This document shows, one piece after another, positions 17,655-27,800 of a stretch of 64,000 bases of DNA. The number at the start of each line of letters is the position of its first letter. Position 1 is the first letter of the stretch. Origin of the DNA: Sulfurimonas sp. C5 (GTDB lineage: Bacteria; Campylobacterota; Campylobacteria; Campylobacterales; Sulfurimonadaceae); assembly GCF_029872055.1 (NCBI RefSeq), contig NZ_JARXNQ010000004.1, positions 101,461 through 165,460 of the forward strand, written 5' to 3'. The position numbers and the translations under genes were made by a program. The notes under the pieces are model-generated. The model did no database searches. It was not told where the DNA came from and saw only the letters and a list, made by a program, of their open reading frames with translations.

Positions 17655-19367
17655 ATGCGAAGTATTCTTTTCATCTTTTTATTCTTTAGTTTATCACTAT
17701 ACGCTCAACAAAAAAACTACTCGATTATCGTTCACAAACCTTTTGACGCAGCACTCTTAGATATTACTCAAAACTACGATCGAACAATCTCTGCAATAGG
17801 TTTTTCAAACCAAAACGAGCATACTACTCATCAAGCCAGAACATACTCCGATCCATTCGAATACCTTGCAAGTGTTTCAGGTTCTTACGGGACACAAATG
17901 CATCTCATTCAAGCAGATAATCAGGCGAATATTATTCTCTCTAAAGTTGCAAAACTTTCACGTTTCAATAAAGCTGTAGCGCTAGTAAAAACACCAGATG
18001 ATGGTTACTTTGTAGGTGGCTATACACTTGATGGTGAATTAATAATCGTTCGTCTTGATGCAAAAGGTGAAATAGTTTTTAACAAAATGTTTGGAACCAA
18101 AAACTATGATCGAATGAGTAAACTTGTACTCCTTAGCGACGGCGGTGTTTTAGCAGTCGGTTCCTCTTTTACAACTAGAGATAATAATGACAATATGTTT
18201 GAAACGGGTTTAGGTGTAAGCGATATCTTTTTAACAAGATTTACAAAAGATGGCTATAAACTTTGGAGTAAAAAGTTCGGTACCAAATATGACGATAAAG
18301 GTATAGATGCAGCACAGGCAGCAGACGGAAGTATTGTCGTTGTGAGTACGACTTCGTATGACAACAATACAGATGCCACACTTATGAGAATTACCGAAAA
18401 CGGTAATAAACTATGGCTAAAACAATACAAATCTGAAAACCTAGTTACACCTAAGAAACTTTTACGCCTGAGAGATAATAATTTTGTTGTCTCATTAATA
18501 GAGTACAATGCCCTGCAACAGGAACATATCCGTCTGATAAAATTTGACCTTTACAAAAACATCTTACTTGATAAAAAAATATTTACAACATATCCTAGTG
18601 GTCTTAACGACATTAAAGAGTTTTCAGACGGTACTATTATGGGTGTAGGTTATGTAAAAGATGCCTTTAATACAGATGCTTTGGCAATGCTCTTAGATTC
18701 AAACTTGGCAATGCTCAGACAAGAACATTACGGTTCTGAAAACTATGATATTTTCAATGCAGTGGTTATATTAAACAATTCAGAAGCTGCAGTAGCCGGT
18801 ATACATACAGACAACAATTCACAAGAATCAAATATGTGGATTACAAAACTTCAAAAAGACACTTCTATAGTGAAGGTGCAATATAATTCAAAATCTCTGT
18901 ATCAAAAATTATGTGAACTCTTTGCTGATGAGATAAAAAACAAACAAATAACAATTTCATCTGATCTCAATATTGAGCTACTTGGTCCTTCATTATATTT
19001 TGAAACAGGTGTCTACAAACTCTCACAAAAGCAAGAAACTTTTATCCATAATTTTGGAAAGAAACTCATCCCGTTTTTGAAGCAACACGATGAATCTGTC
19101 GCACAATTACAAATAAATGGACATACTTCAAGCGAATGGGCAAAAGAGGAATATACTAGTAGATACCTAAAGAATGAAAAACTTTCAATGCAGCGTGCAT
19201 ACTCGGTATTTAGCTCTTTGTTTAAAGCACAAGATCTTCAAATGCAAAAATGGTTAAGTAAAATAATTGTGGGAAGCGGTTTTAGTTCGTCAAAAAGAAA
19301 AATATATCATGAAGTGGAATATAAAAAGTTATCGAGACGGGTAAGTTTTAAAATCGTTACAAAGTAG
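17655..19367 (+). CDS. Exported beta-propeller-like protein with OmpA-like C-terminal domain
   Basis: 570 residues with a signal peptide (ending LSLYAQ, about residue 18). Residues about 80-410 hold repeated units of the pattern DGG-(V/Y)-(x)AVG followed by a strand and RF-x-KDG-x-KLW, as in PQQ-like or delta-propeller blades. The C-terminus (about 440-570) resembles an OmpA/Pal peptidoglycan-binding domain: LYFETGVYKLSQKQ, LQINGHTSSEW, and a final RRVSFKIV. Probably an envelope-anchored protein; the ligand is unknown. It lies 90 bases downstream of rpsR and is followed by a bidirectional hairpin. Confidence 0.7.
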   Translation: MRSILFIFLFFSLSLYAQQKNYSIIVHKPFDAALLDITQNYDRTISAIGFSNQNEHTTHQARTYSDPFEYLASVSGSYGTQMHLIQADNQANIILSKVAKLSRFNKAVALVKTPDDGYFVGGYTLDGELIIVRLDAKGEIVFNKMFGTKNYDRMSKLVLLSDGGVLAVGSSFTTRDNNDNMFETGLGVSDIFLTRFTKDGYKLWSKKFGTKYDDKGIDAAQAADGSIVVVSTTSYDNNTDATLMRITENGNKLWLKQYKSENLVTPKKLLRLRDNNFVVSLIEYNALQQEHIRLIKFDLYKNILLDKKIFTTYPSGLNDIKEFSDGTIMGVGYVKDAFNTDALAMLLDSNLAMLRQEHYGSENYDIFNAVVILNNSEAAVAGIHTDNNSQESNMWITKLQKDTSIVKVQYNSKSLYQKLCELFADEIKNKQITISSDLNIELLGPSLYFETGVYKLSQKQETFIHNFGKKLIPFLKQHDESVAQLQINGHTSSEWAKEEYTSRYLKNEKLSMQRAYSVFSSLFKAQDLQMQKWLSKIIVGSGFSSSKRKIYHEVEYKKLSRRVSFKIVTK

Positions 19368-19369
19368 AC

Positions 19370-19391
19370 TTTAGACTCGAAGGAGTCTAAA
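19370..19391. terminator. Bidirectional hairpin between convergent genes
   Basis: Perfect 9-bp stem TTTAGACTC/GAGTCTAAA with a GAAG tetraloop, fitting exactly between two convergent stop codons (19367 and 19393). The stem's own outer T-run supplies a short U-tract in both directions. Confidence 0.75.
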
Positions 19392-19392
19392 A

Positions 19393-19728
19393 CTAGTCTT
19401 CAAAATCTTCTACAGAACTTTGACGAAACGGTAATCTTGTTTTGTCTTGTTTTAATTTTTTATAGAGTTTGTATTTTGCTTTTTCAAGATCAGAATCACT
19501 GTATTCAAACTCTTCTTTAATGTTTTCGTCATTGATTCCGGCAGTATCCATAGCAAAAAGTTTCAACTCTTTTTTTGTCAGTTTTGACTTTAATACCGCA
19601 TAGAGTTTTTTATCATCGTCAATTAAGTCAATGATGTCTATCTTTGTAAACTCTGCTAATTTTTCTCTAAAATTGTTATCTTTGTGGTATTGTCTCCACA
19701 CTGTTTTTTCTAGTACTGAATTTGGCAC
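19393..19728 (-). CDS. Conserved hypothetical protein, 111 aa
   Basis: Not recognised with confidence. Mostly helical and charged. The part from LTKKELKLFAMD through EFEYSDSDLEKAKYKLYKKL loosely resembles a sigma-70 region 4-like helix-turn-helix arrangement, but this is weak. It starts with GTG overlapping the serB stop (TAGTG), with GGAGAAAA upstream, so it is translationally coupled to serB. Confidence 0.6.
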   Translation of the reverse strand: MPNSVLEKTVWRQYHKDNNFREKLAEFTKIDIIDLIDDDKKLYAVLKSKLTKKELKLFAMDTAGINDENIKEEFEYSDSDLEKAKYKLYKKLKQDKTRLPFRQSSVEDFED

Positions 19729-20351
19729 TATATTTTCTCCAAAATTTTTGTCAAGTCTTTTTCATCTACGATGATATTGGCTTCTTTTTTTAAGATTTCT
19801 CTACCGCAAAATGCTACACGTGTTCCTGCGTGTGCGAACATACTCAAATCGTTTGCACCGTCACCGCATACAAGTGTTTCTTCCTCAGAAATTCCTAAAA
19901 TGCTTTGCAGGCGAACCAGCATATCTCCCTTTGAGTAGTTAAACATCATGTCACCACCCACAAGTCCTGTAAGTTTTCCGTCTTTAACATGTAAAGCGTT
20001 TGAGAAGTCTGCATCGTATCCTAAGATATCTTTTGCATACATCGTTGCCGTTCTAAATCCACCTGAGAAACATACTACAGTCATTCCTCTGCTTTTTAGC
20101 TCGGCAATTGTTTCTTTTGCGCCTTTCATATAAGGCAGGTTATGAGAAATTTTCTCTACAATAGAAAAGTCAAGCCCTTTTAAAAGCCCTACTCTTTGTT
20201 GAAGCGATTCAAAAAAATCGAGTCTACCGCTCATCGCTTCTTCTGTAATATGTGCTACTTGTTCTCCGATTCCTAACTCTTCGGCAAAAAAATCGATCGT
20301 TTCGCCGTCCATTAAAGTAGAATCAAAGTCAAATACTGCAAGTTTTAGCAT
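19728..20351 (-). CDS. serB: Phosphoserine phosphatase
   Basis: 207-residue HAD-family enzyme, final step of serine synthesis. Seen: motif I DFDSTLMDGETID, motif II CFSGGFRTA, the conserved Lys in FNYSKGDML, and motif IV GDGANDLSMFAHAG. Length and motifs match SerB without the ACT domain. Divergent from the MetF-family gene, with serS close by, so serine and one-carbon functions cluster here. AGAGGAAA precedes the ATG. Confidence 0.94.
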   Translation of the reverse strand: MLKLAVFDFDSTLMDGETIDFFAEELGIGEQVAHITEEAMSGRLDFFESLQQRVGLLKGLDFSIVEKISHNLPYMKGAKETIAELKSRGMTVVCFSGGFRTATMYAKDILGYDADFSNALHVKDGKLTGLVGGDMMFNYSKGDMLVRLQSILGISEEETLVCGDGANDLSMFAHAGTRVAFCGREILKKEANIIVDEKDLTKILEKI

Positions 20352-20370
20352 AAATTTCCTCTGTTTATTA

Positions 20371-20376
20371 TATAAT
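20371..20376 (+). promoter_or_regulatory. Putative -10 box for metF-serS
   Basis: A perfect TATAAT lies 30 bases before the TTG start of the MetF-family gene, in the 54-base gap to divergent serB. Confidence 0.5.
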
Positions 20377-20405
20377 TTCGCAATTATAGCGAAATAGGAC
20401 TTTTT

Positions 20406-21317
20406 TTGTTTGAAAAACTAAAAGATAAACTCAAAAACGGTAAATATATAACACTCGAAACTACTCCGGGGCATAGTGCTACATTCACTCCGATGATAGA
20501 CAAGATTGAAGCACTTGGTCTGCACGAGCTTGTTGACGGGTTTTCAACGACTGATAATCCACTTGCAAAACTGAAGTTCAATGCCCTTTTTGGTGCAAAA
20601 CTTCTGCAAGAGAGATTTAATAAACCTGTAATTGCTACTATGAGTATGCGTGATCGCAATAAGATTGCCCTGCAATCTGATCTTCTCGGTGCAAATGAAT
20701 TCGACATTAGAGCTGTTTTAGCCCTAACTGGAGATCCTGCAACTATTTCTGATCAACCAAATACAAAAGGTGTATTTGAAGGAGATAGTACTCTGCTTCT
20801 TGACATCATTTCTGCCTTTAATTCAGGAATGGACTATGCGGGAAAACCTTTTACAGTTGCTCCACAACCTATTTATCCGTTTTCGGTTGTGAACTCTTAT
20901 GCAAAAAATCCTAAAACACTGCAAAAGAAAATGCAAAAAAAGATCAAACACGGTGCACTTGGAATTATCACACAGCCTGTTTATGATGTTGAAAATGCAA
21001 AACTTCTTTTAGAACTTAAAGAAAATGCTAACAAAGAGTGTTGTGCAGAAAATAAAAGTGCTGAACTTGTTCTGGGAATTTTTCCGATCACAAAACTTCG
21101 TACAGCACAATTTCTTTCAGCTCATGTTCCTGGAATCAACGTACCTGATTGTTGGATCGAAAAACTTCGTAAAGCTAGCAAAGGCGGTTTAGAAGAAGAG
21201 TATAAAGTAGGTTTCGATCTTAGTAAACAACTGTTTGAAGACCTCAAAGAACTGCATCCAAAAATTCATTTAATGACGGCTAACCAATTTCAAATTGCAA
21301 AAGACTTGCTCTCATAA
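20406..21317 (+). CDS. Methylenetetrahydrofolate reductase family protein
   Basis: 303-residue TIM-barrel protein of the MetF family. Seen: an N-terminal LETTPGHSATFTPMID, the RDRNKIALQSDLLGA segment, VLALTGDPA (flavin-binding loop region), and the ITQPVYDVENAK strand. It begins with TTG at 20406 with AGGA 6 nt upstream. It may reduce methylene-THF for methionine synthesis; divergence in the N-terminal catalytic stretch leaves room for a related role, so no symbol is assigned. 24 bases before serS, likely one operon. Confidence 0.8.
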   Translation: MFEKLKDKLKNGKYITLETTPGHSATFTPMIDKIEALGLHELVDGFSTTDNPLAKLKFNALFGAKLLQERFNKPVIATMSMRDRNKIALQSDLLGANEFDIRAVLALTGDPATISDQPNTKGVFEGDSTLLLDIISAFNSGMDYAGKPFTVAPQPIYPFSVVNSYAKNPKTLQKKMQKKIKHGALGIITQPVYDVENAKLLLELKENANKECCAENKSAELVLGIFPITKLRTAQFLSAHVPGINVPDCWIEKLRKASKGGLEEEYKVGFDLSKQLFEDLKELHPKIHLMTANQFQIAKDLLS

Positions 21318-21341
21318 CAAATAAAAAAACGAAGGGATATA

Positions 21342-22592
21342 ATGATTGATTTAAAACTATTACAAAAAGATTTTGAAGAAGTAAAAAGAAAACTATTAAG
21401 AAAAGGGGTAGATGAAGCACTCCTTGAAACTTTACGCACAAAAAATGAAGAGTTAAAAGAAGCAAAGAAAAATTTTGAAGCTCTTCAAGCGGCACAAAAC
21501 GCCATGAGTAAAGAGTTCGGTGTTTATAAACGTGAAGGTAAAGACATCTCTGAACTCAAAGCACGTGTAGATGAAAACAAAGTGAAAGTTGCAGAAGCTA
21601 TCGAAGTACAAAGAATTAAGCAAGAGGAACTTGAAGCTATCGCTATGGCTATTCCTAATATGCCAGATGACAATGTTCCAGATGGTGCTGATGAAGAGGA
21701 TAACATTGAGCTTAAAAAAGTTCTTACTCCTCGTGAGTTTACTTTTACACCTAAAGAGCACTGGGAGCTCGCAGAACAAAACGGCTGGATCGATTTTGAG
21801 CGTGGTGTAAAACTAGCGACTAGTCGTTTTAGTGTTCAGTTCGGTATGGGTGCAAGACTGGAGCGTGCACTTATAAATTTTATGCTTGACTTTAACCGTG
21901 GACGCGGCTTTGATGAAGTAAGTGTTCCTGCACTTGTTAATAGAGAAGCCTTAGAGGGAACTGGTCAACTTCCTAAATTTGAAGATGATCTTTACAAAGT
22001 GCAAGACCCGGAACTTTTCCTTATCCCTACTGCAGAAGTACCGGTTACTAACTTGTACCAAGATGAGATCTTAGCAGAAAATGAGCTTCCTAAAAAAATG
22101 ACGGCTTACACATCTTGTTTTAGAAAAGAAGCTGGTGCTGCAGGACGTGATACTCGCGGTATGATTCGCCAACACCAATTCCATAAAGTTGAACTGGTGG
22201 CAATTACACACCCTGATGAGAGTGAAAAAGTTTTTGATGAGATGGTAGCGTGTGCATCTGATCTTTTAACGGCATTAGAGTTACCGCATCGTCTAGTAAA
22301 CCTATGTACAGGCGATCTTGGTTTCGGTGCTGCTCATACTACGGATATTGAGGTATGGTTACCGGGACAAAATACTTACCGTGAAATCTCTTCTATCTCA
22401 AATACAAGAGAATTCCAGGCAAGACGTGCAAAAATCCGTTTTAAAAACGGTAAGAAAAATGATATGGTTCATACGCTTAACGGTTCATCTTTAGCAGTTG
22501 GACGTACACTTGTAGCTATTATGGAAAATTTCCAACAAGAAGACGGCAGCATAACTATCCCTCAAGCTTTACACCCTTACCTAGGGATGTAA
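21342..22592 (+). CDS. serS: Seryl-tRNA synthetase
   Basis: 416 residues. The N-terminal coiled-coil arm (about 1-110, [17 protein letters not shown]) is followed by a class II catalytic core with motif 2 [22 protein letters not shown] and motif 3 [19 protein letters not shown]. Charges tRNA-Ser (and tRNA-Sec if present). A good hairpin terminator follows. Confidence 0.98.
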   Translation: MIDLKLLQKDFEEVKRKLLRKGVDEALLETLRTKNEELKEAKKNFEALQAAQNAMSKEFGVYKREGKDISELKARVDENKVKVAEAIEVQRIKQEELEAIAMAIPNMPDDNVPDGADEEDNIELKKVLTPREFTFTPKEHWELAEQNGWIDFERGVKLATSRFSVQFGMGARLERALINFMLDFNRGRGFDEVSVPALVNREALEGTGQLPKFEDDLYKVQDPELFLIPTAEVPVTNLYQDEILAENELPKKMTAYTSCFRKEAGAAGRDTRGMIRQHQFHKVELVAITHPDESEKVFDEMVACASDLLTALELPHRLVNLCTGDLGFGAAHTTDIEVWLPGQNTYREISSISNTREFQARRAKIRFKNGKKNDMVHTLNGSSLAVGRTLVAIMENFQQEDGSITIPQALHPYLGM

Positions 22593-22602
22593 TTTCTTTA
22601 TT

Positions 22603-22624
22603 ATAGACAGTATTCGCTGTCTAT
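22603..22624 (+). terminator. Intrinsic terminator after serS
   Basis: 8-bp stem ATAGACAG/CTGTCTAT with a TATTCG loop, followed by a T-rich tract, 11 bases past the stop. Confidence 0.75.
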
Positions 22625-22700
22625 TGTCTTCTCCATATTTTATTTTTATTTTATATTATCAAACTATACTTTCTATCAATCAAAATAGAAAGGAATTCAT

Positions 22701-23351
22701 ATGAAATTTTTTTTAACTATTGCCATGCTTTCTTTGCAGTTACTTGCCATAGATATGCCAAAGCATTCTCTATATCTGCAAGGGAATAATGAAAACGGAA
22801 TTATTCTGGCTCACGGTAAAGGTAAGAATCCTGATTTTAAAGTAGTAAAACCTCTAAGAATAGCTTTGAATGAAGATATGGGTTTTCATACCCTTTCTCT
22901 ACAGATGCCGATAAACCATAAAGAGTATAGAGAGTTTGAAGTAGAACAGCCAGCTGTAAATGCCATGATCAATCAAGCAATACAATTTTTACATTCAAAA
23001 GGTGTAAAAAACATCTACCTTATAGGGCACTCTTTAGGTGCAGGAATGACAAGTAGTTTCTTGGTCTCCTATCCAAAAAGTGGAGTAAAAGGCTATATTG
23101 CTGTCGGATGTAGAGGTAATGAGAGTAAACTGATCTCTTGCAACGATAATATGAAAAAAATCAACATCCCTGTTTTTGATATATGGGGAGATGCCAATGA
23201 AGAAGATAAGAGATATGCTGCAACACGTACTCATCTTCAAAACGAAAACTATACACAGTACCCTTTTCCCAATGCAAACCATGTTTTAGACGGTGTAGAC
23301 GGTTTTTTGATTGAGGAAGTTGAAAACTGGATAGAGCAGCAACAAGAGTAG
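22701..23351 (+). CDS. Periplasmic alpha/beta-hydrolase (DUF3530-like)
   Basis: 216 residues with a short signal peptide (about 1-17). The nucleophile elbow GHSLGAG is at about residue 112; a late Asp in DIWGDANEED and His in FPNANHVLDGV complete a plausible triad. The N-terminal AHGKGKNPDFKVVKPL resembles the DUF3530 hydrolase group. Likely an envelope esterase or lipase-like enzyme; the substrate is not inferable. AAAGGAATT precedes the ATG. Confidence 0.75.
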   Translation: MKFFLTIAMLSLQLLAIDMPKHSLYLQGNNENGIILAHGKGKNPDFKVVKPLRIALNEDMGFHTLSLQMPINHKEYREFEVEQPAVNAMINQAIQFLHSKGVKNIYLIGHSLGAGMTSSFLVSYPKSGVKGYIAVGCRGNESKLISCNDNMKKINIPVFDIWGDANEEDKRYAATRTHLQNENYTQYPFPNANHVLDGVDGFLIEEVENWIEQQQE

Positions 23352-23376
23352 GTTTTTCAACCTTCTCTAAAAGTAT

Positions 23377-24843
23377 TTAACGTAGCTTCTCTTGCACCTC
23401 ATCAAATATCTCTTTACTTCTCTGAGATGCGCCACCACTTATTTTACTCACTACAACTATCGCAATCCAAGCAAAAACAAATCCGGGAAGCAGTTCATAC
23501 AGATCAAAAATCCCCCCTTCTAATTGCTTGTAGACAATAACAGTAATAGATCCGACAACCATTCCTGCTATCGCTCCCGTCTTCGTTATCTCACGACTAA
23601 ATAAAGATAAAATAATAAGAGGACCAAATGCCGCTCCAAATCCTGCCCAAGCATAAGAAACAAGTTTTAATACACTAGAGTTGCTATCGGTAGAGATATA
23701 CCATGCAATAACTGCAATAATCATTACAGTCGCACGACCAACCCATACCAACTCTTTATCGCTTGCATCTTTATGTAATATCGCATGATATATGTCCCGC
23801 GTCAATACTGAGGATGATACCAATAACTGTGAATCGATAGTACTCATAATCGCAGCTAAAATCGCAGCAAGTAAAAAACCTGCTATCCAAGGATTGAAAA
23901 GCAGTTGAGAGAGTGATATAAAAATCTTTTCACTGTCTTGCAGATCAACTCCGTTTGCAACAACGTATGCAAATCCGAAGAAACCGACACTCAGTGAACC
24001 CAAGATGGAGATTCCCATCCAGCTCATTCCTATAGCTTTTGCTCGCTCCATTTCACTTTCATCTCTAATCGACATAAAGCGAACAAGGATATGGGGCTGC
24101 CCAAAATATCCAAGACCCCATGCCAATAAAGATAAAATACCTATTAAAGAGCTTCCGCTTACAATATCGAGTTTCGTTATATCGTTTACCTCTATGATAT
24201 CTATAACCTTCTCTATTCCGCCTATCTCGGACAATACAGCTAAAGGTGTTACGACCAGGGCCAACATCATAAGTATCCCCTGGATAAAATCTGTCCAGCT
24301 TACGGCATTGTATCCGCCTAAAAATGTATACGATACGATGATAAAACTTCCGATTAACAGTGCCGTAGAATAGTCTAAGTTAAATGTAGCCTCAAAAAGT
24401 TTTGCTCCGCCGACAAGTCCCGAAGATGTATAAAGCGTATAAAACAGAAGAATCACTATAGCAGTTACTACACGCAAACCATTTTTGTTGTCTTCAAATC
24501 TGTTAGAAAAATAATCAGGTATTGTAATGGCATCGTTTAAATGGTGTGTATACACGCGAAGCGGCTTTGCAACATAGTGCCAATTTAAATATGCCCCTAT
24601 AAAAAGACCGACAGCGATCCAACTACCGACAAGTCCGTCACTATACATCATTCCAGGCAATCCTAAAAGCAACCATCCGCTCATATCTGATGCTCCTGCA
24701 CTCAGTGCTGTTACACCCGGACCTAATCCACGTCCGCCTAATACATAGTCACTTAAATCATCTGTTTTAAAATAAAAATAAAATCCTATACCCAGCATTA
24801 CAAGCATATATAAGATAAACGAACTCAATAAAGGTATATCCAT
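23377..24843 (-). CDS. putP: Sodium/proline symporter
   Basis: 488 residues, about 13 TM segments of the SSS/LeuT-fold family. Seen: the N-terminal LSAGASDMSGWLLLGLPG (sodium and substrate site in TM2), and GLGYFGQPHILVRFMS and AAILAAIMSTIDSQLLVSSS, both PutP signatures. Directly downstream of putA (the stop of putA abuts its ATG), forming a putA-putP operon for proline uptake and oxidation. Confidence 0.95.
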   Translation of the reverse strand: MDIPLLSSFILYMLVMLGIGFYFYFKTDDLSDYVLGGRGLGPGVTALSAGASDMSGWLLLGLPGMMYSDGLVGSWIAVGLFIGAYLNWHYVAKPLRVYTHHLNDAITIPDYFSNRFEDNKNGLRVVTAIVILLFYTLYTSSGLVGGAKLFEATFNLDYSTALLIGSFIIVSYTFLGGYNAVSWTDFIQGILMMLALVVTPLAVLSEIGGIEKVIDIIEVNDITKLDIVSGSSLIGILSLLAWGLGYFGQPHILVRFMSIRDESEMERAKAIGMSWMGISILGSLSVGFFGFAYVVANGVDLQDSEKIFISLSQLLFNPWIAGFLLAAILAAIMSTIDSQLLVSSSVLTRDIYHAILHKDASDKELVWVGRATVMIIAVIAWYISTDSNSSVLKLVSYAWAGFGAAFGPLIILSLFSREITKTGAIAGMVVGSITVIVYKQLEGGIFDLYELLPGFVFAWIAIVVVSKISGGASQRSKEIFDEVQEKLR

Positions 24844-27800
24844 CTACTTCTCCTTTGGTGTCAGGCCTTTTAGACCTAAATTTCCATATCTGTGATAACT
24901 GTCAGAGATACTCTGTTCTATAAAAAAGTGCATTAACTCCACTCTTCCGTGAGGGACAAAATCTTCACTCGCAATATGAACAACCTCTTGAGCCGCACTC
25001 TCATAGATATCTTGAGCTATATTTTTTCGTTTGAGAGTTCTGATACGATCAGCACTTTTAACCGATCGTAACTTCTCTTGCATACCTTCATTTGCAAAAC
25101 TGTCTGTCATATCAAGCAGTAAGGCTAGTTTTCCCATCAACCATAATAGTTCTAATGAGGCGATTTTTTTTGGCAGTGATACGTGTAAGTGTACACCTGC
25201 CATTTTTGCTGCAGCAACTGTACAAAGCATTTCATAAAGTGAATCTTCCTCTTCTATAATTAACACCATATTTTGAACATTCAAATACCTGATTATATTA
25301 CTCTCACCTCTGATATTTGTATAGTCATGCTCTTCAAAAAACTCTTTATCCAGCCAATAAGCAAAATTTTCAAGCGTTTTAATCACATTTTTGAGGATAT
25401 CTTTATATTGAAGTTCCTCTTTTAAAATCCCTTTCAATCTTGCGATGTAGGAGTTGTCAGCACGCTCCTTTAACTCTCTCTCATCAAAGCCGATGTTTAA
25501 AAACTGAGACACATAGTTAAGGCCACCTGCTTTTTTCCCGCTTCCTATTGCCGATTTCCCCATACCTCCAAAAGGCTGTCTCATCACGATTGCTCCCGTT
25601 GTTACACGGTTTAAGTACAGATTACCTGCTTTTAACTTCTCTTTAAAAAGCTTTTTCTCACGCTCATCCAGACTCTCTATTCCCGATGTCAACCCGTATC
25701 CTGTTGAATTTACTATATCTATGGCATTATCTAAGTCCTCTGCACACATTACACTCAAAACAGGACCAAATAACTCATTTAGATGACAGAAGTCTCCTTT
25801 TTGAGTCCCCCATCTAATCGATGGCTTGAGCATATATGGATTATTATCATCCGCATAGGATGGCTTTATAAGCCACTGCTCATTATCATCCATATATTCT
25901 AATGCCTTTTTTAAATTTCCTGAGGGGAGATTTACCAGTGAGCCGATTTTATTTTCAAAATCCCAAACCGAACCTACATTTAAAGAATGTGTTGCATCAA
26001 CGAGCATATCTCTGAACTTTTCATCTTCATAAAGCTCTTTTTCAAGTACTAGCAGTGATGTTGCAGAACATTTTTGTCCGGAGTTGTTAAATGCGGAAGC
26101 GATAACATTTTTAACAGCCTGATCACGATCAGCCAATGCTGTCACAATTGTTGCGTCTTTTCCTCCTGTTTCTGCACTCAAGTGAATATCTGGACGATTT
26201 TGCAACATCCCTAAAGCTGTTCTTTCACTCCCTGTAAATATGACAAAATCAACATCTTTGTTTTTTACAAGATGTTCACCGGCAAGTGCACCCTCTGTAG
26301 GAGCAAACTGCAACACATTTTTACTTACACCGCCGTCCCAAAAACATTTACACACTAAATAAGCAGATAAAACAGCATCTGACGATGGTTTTAGGATCAC
26401 TCTGTTTCCTGTTGCAAGTGCAGCTGCAACTCCGCCAGTAGCTATGGCCACAGGAAAGTTCCATGGACTGATCACAACCCCCACACCCTTTTCTTTAGTT
26501 GTAATACCTTCAAGATCATTCAGTTTTTTCACACTATATGGATAAAAATTTAAAAAATCTATAGCTTCAGAAACCTCTACATCTGTTTCTAAAAATACTT
26601 TTCCTACTTCTGCAGCAGCTACACCTATCAGATCAGCTCTATTTTTTCTAAATTGATCTGCTACATTCATCAGAATTTTTGTTCTTTGTTGAAGACTTAG
26701 TCCACTCCACTCATCCGGATCATTTTTAGCAACCTGAACAGCTCTTCGTAATTCTTCTGCTGTTGCCATTTCACATTGCCCGACAATAACGTTTTGGTGG
26801 TACTGCGACTTATCAATAACCTCTTTTATAACATCGCTGTGTACCTCTTCTCCTCCAACTACAGGAGATGTATTAAAAGGTTCTGTTTTAGATATGTTTT
26901 TCCATTTATCACGAATTTTTTGAGCCCATTGTTGATTTTTCTTTAGTGAAAAGTCTGTATCGCTTTCATTTTTAAAAACATAGTTTTCAGGATCTATATC
27001 TGACTCTAGCACTTCTAAATTTCTATCTTGTTTTCTATATGGAATCATAGGTAAATCAGGGATAGCCGTGAGCGCATCATCGTAGCTTTTAAGTAGAACA
27101 TCCCATGCTTCAGAGCCTACTTTCAAGCCAAAACTGTGTCTGAGATAATTTTGCTCTGCTGTATTTTCATCGAACCTTCTGACTAAATATGCGATTGCAT
27201 TTGTGAAAGTTTGCGCTGTTGCCGTCGGAGCATAAAGAATGACATTAATCTTATCTTTTTTCAACATATGATAAGCCGTTTCACTCATCCCTTCGAGCAT
27301 CTCTGCAGTAAAATACTCTTGCACACCTCTTTTCTTTGCCAGCAAAAATGCCAAAGCCTGATCAAATAGATTGTGTGAAGCTATACCTATATGGATATAT
27401 TGCGCTACTTCTTGATCCAGTAAAAAATCCATCAATACTTTATAGTTCGCATCACTTTGAGCTTTATTCAAGTAAGTTACACACGGCCACCCTCTAAGAG
27501 AGGATTCTGTAAGTTCCATCTCCTGATTTGCCCCTTTTACCAATCGGACTTTTATTGGTGCACCGCCGTTATCCACTCTCTCTTTTGCCCATATGTAAAG
27601 TTTCTTCAAGTGCTCTAGAGTTTCTGGAATATATGTTTGAAGTACGATCCCTGCATGTAAATTTTTGAACTCGTTACGTGAAAGTGTTTTCATAAATACA
27701 TCAATTGTCAGATTAATATCTCTATACTCTTCCATATCCAGATTGATAAACTTTGCCTCTTTCTTACCATATTTATTGATAAAAGAGTTTTTCATAGCAG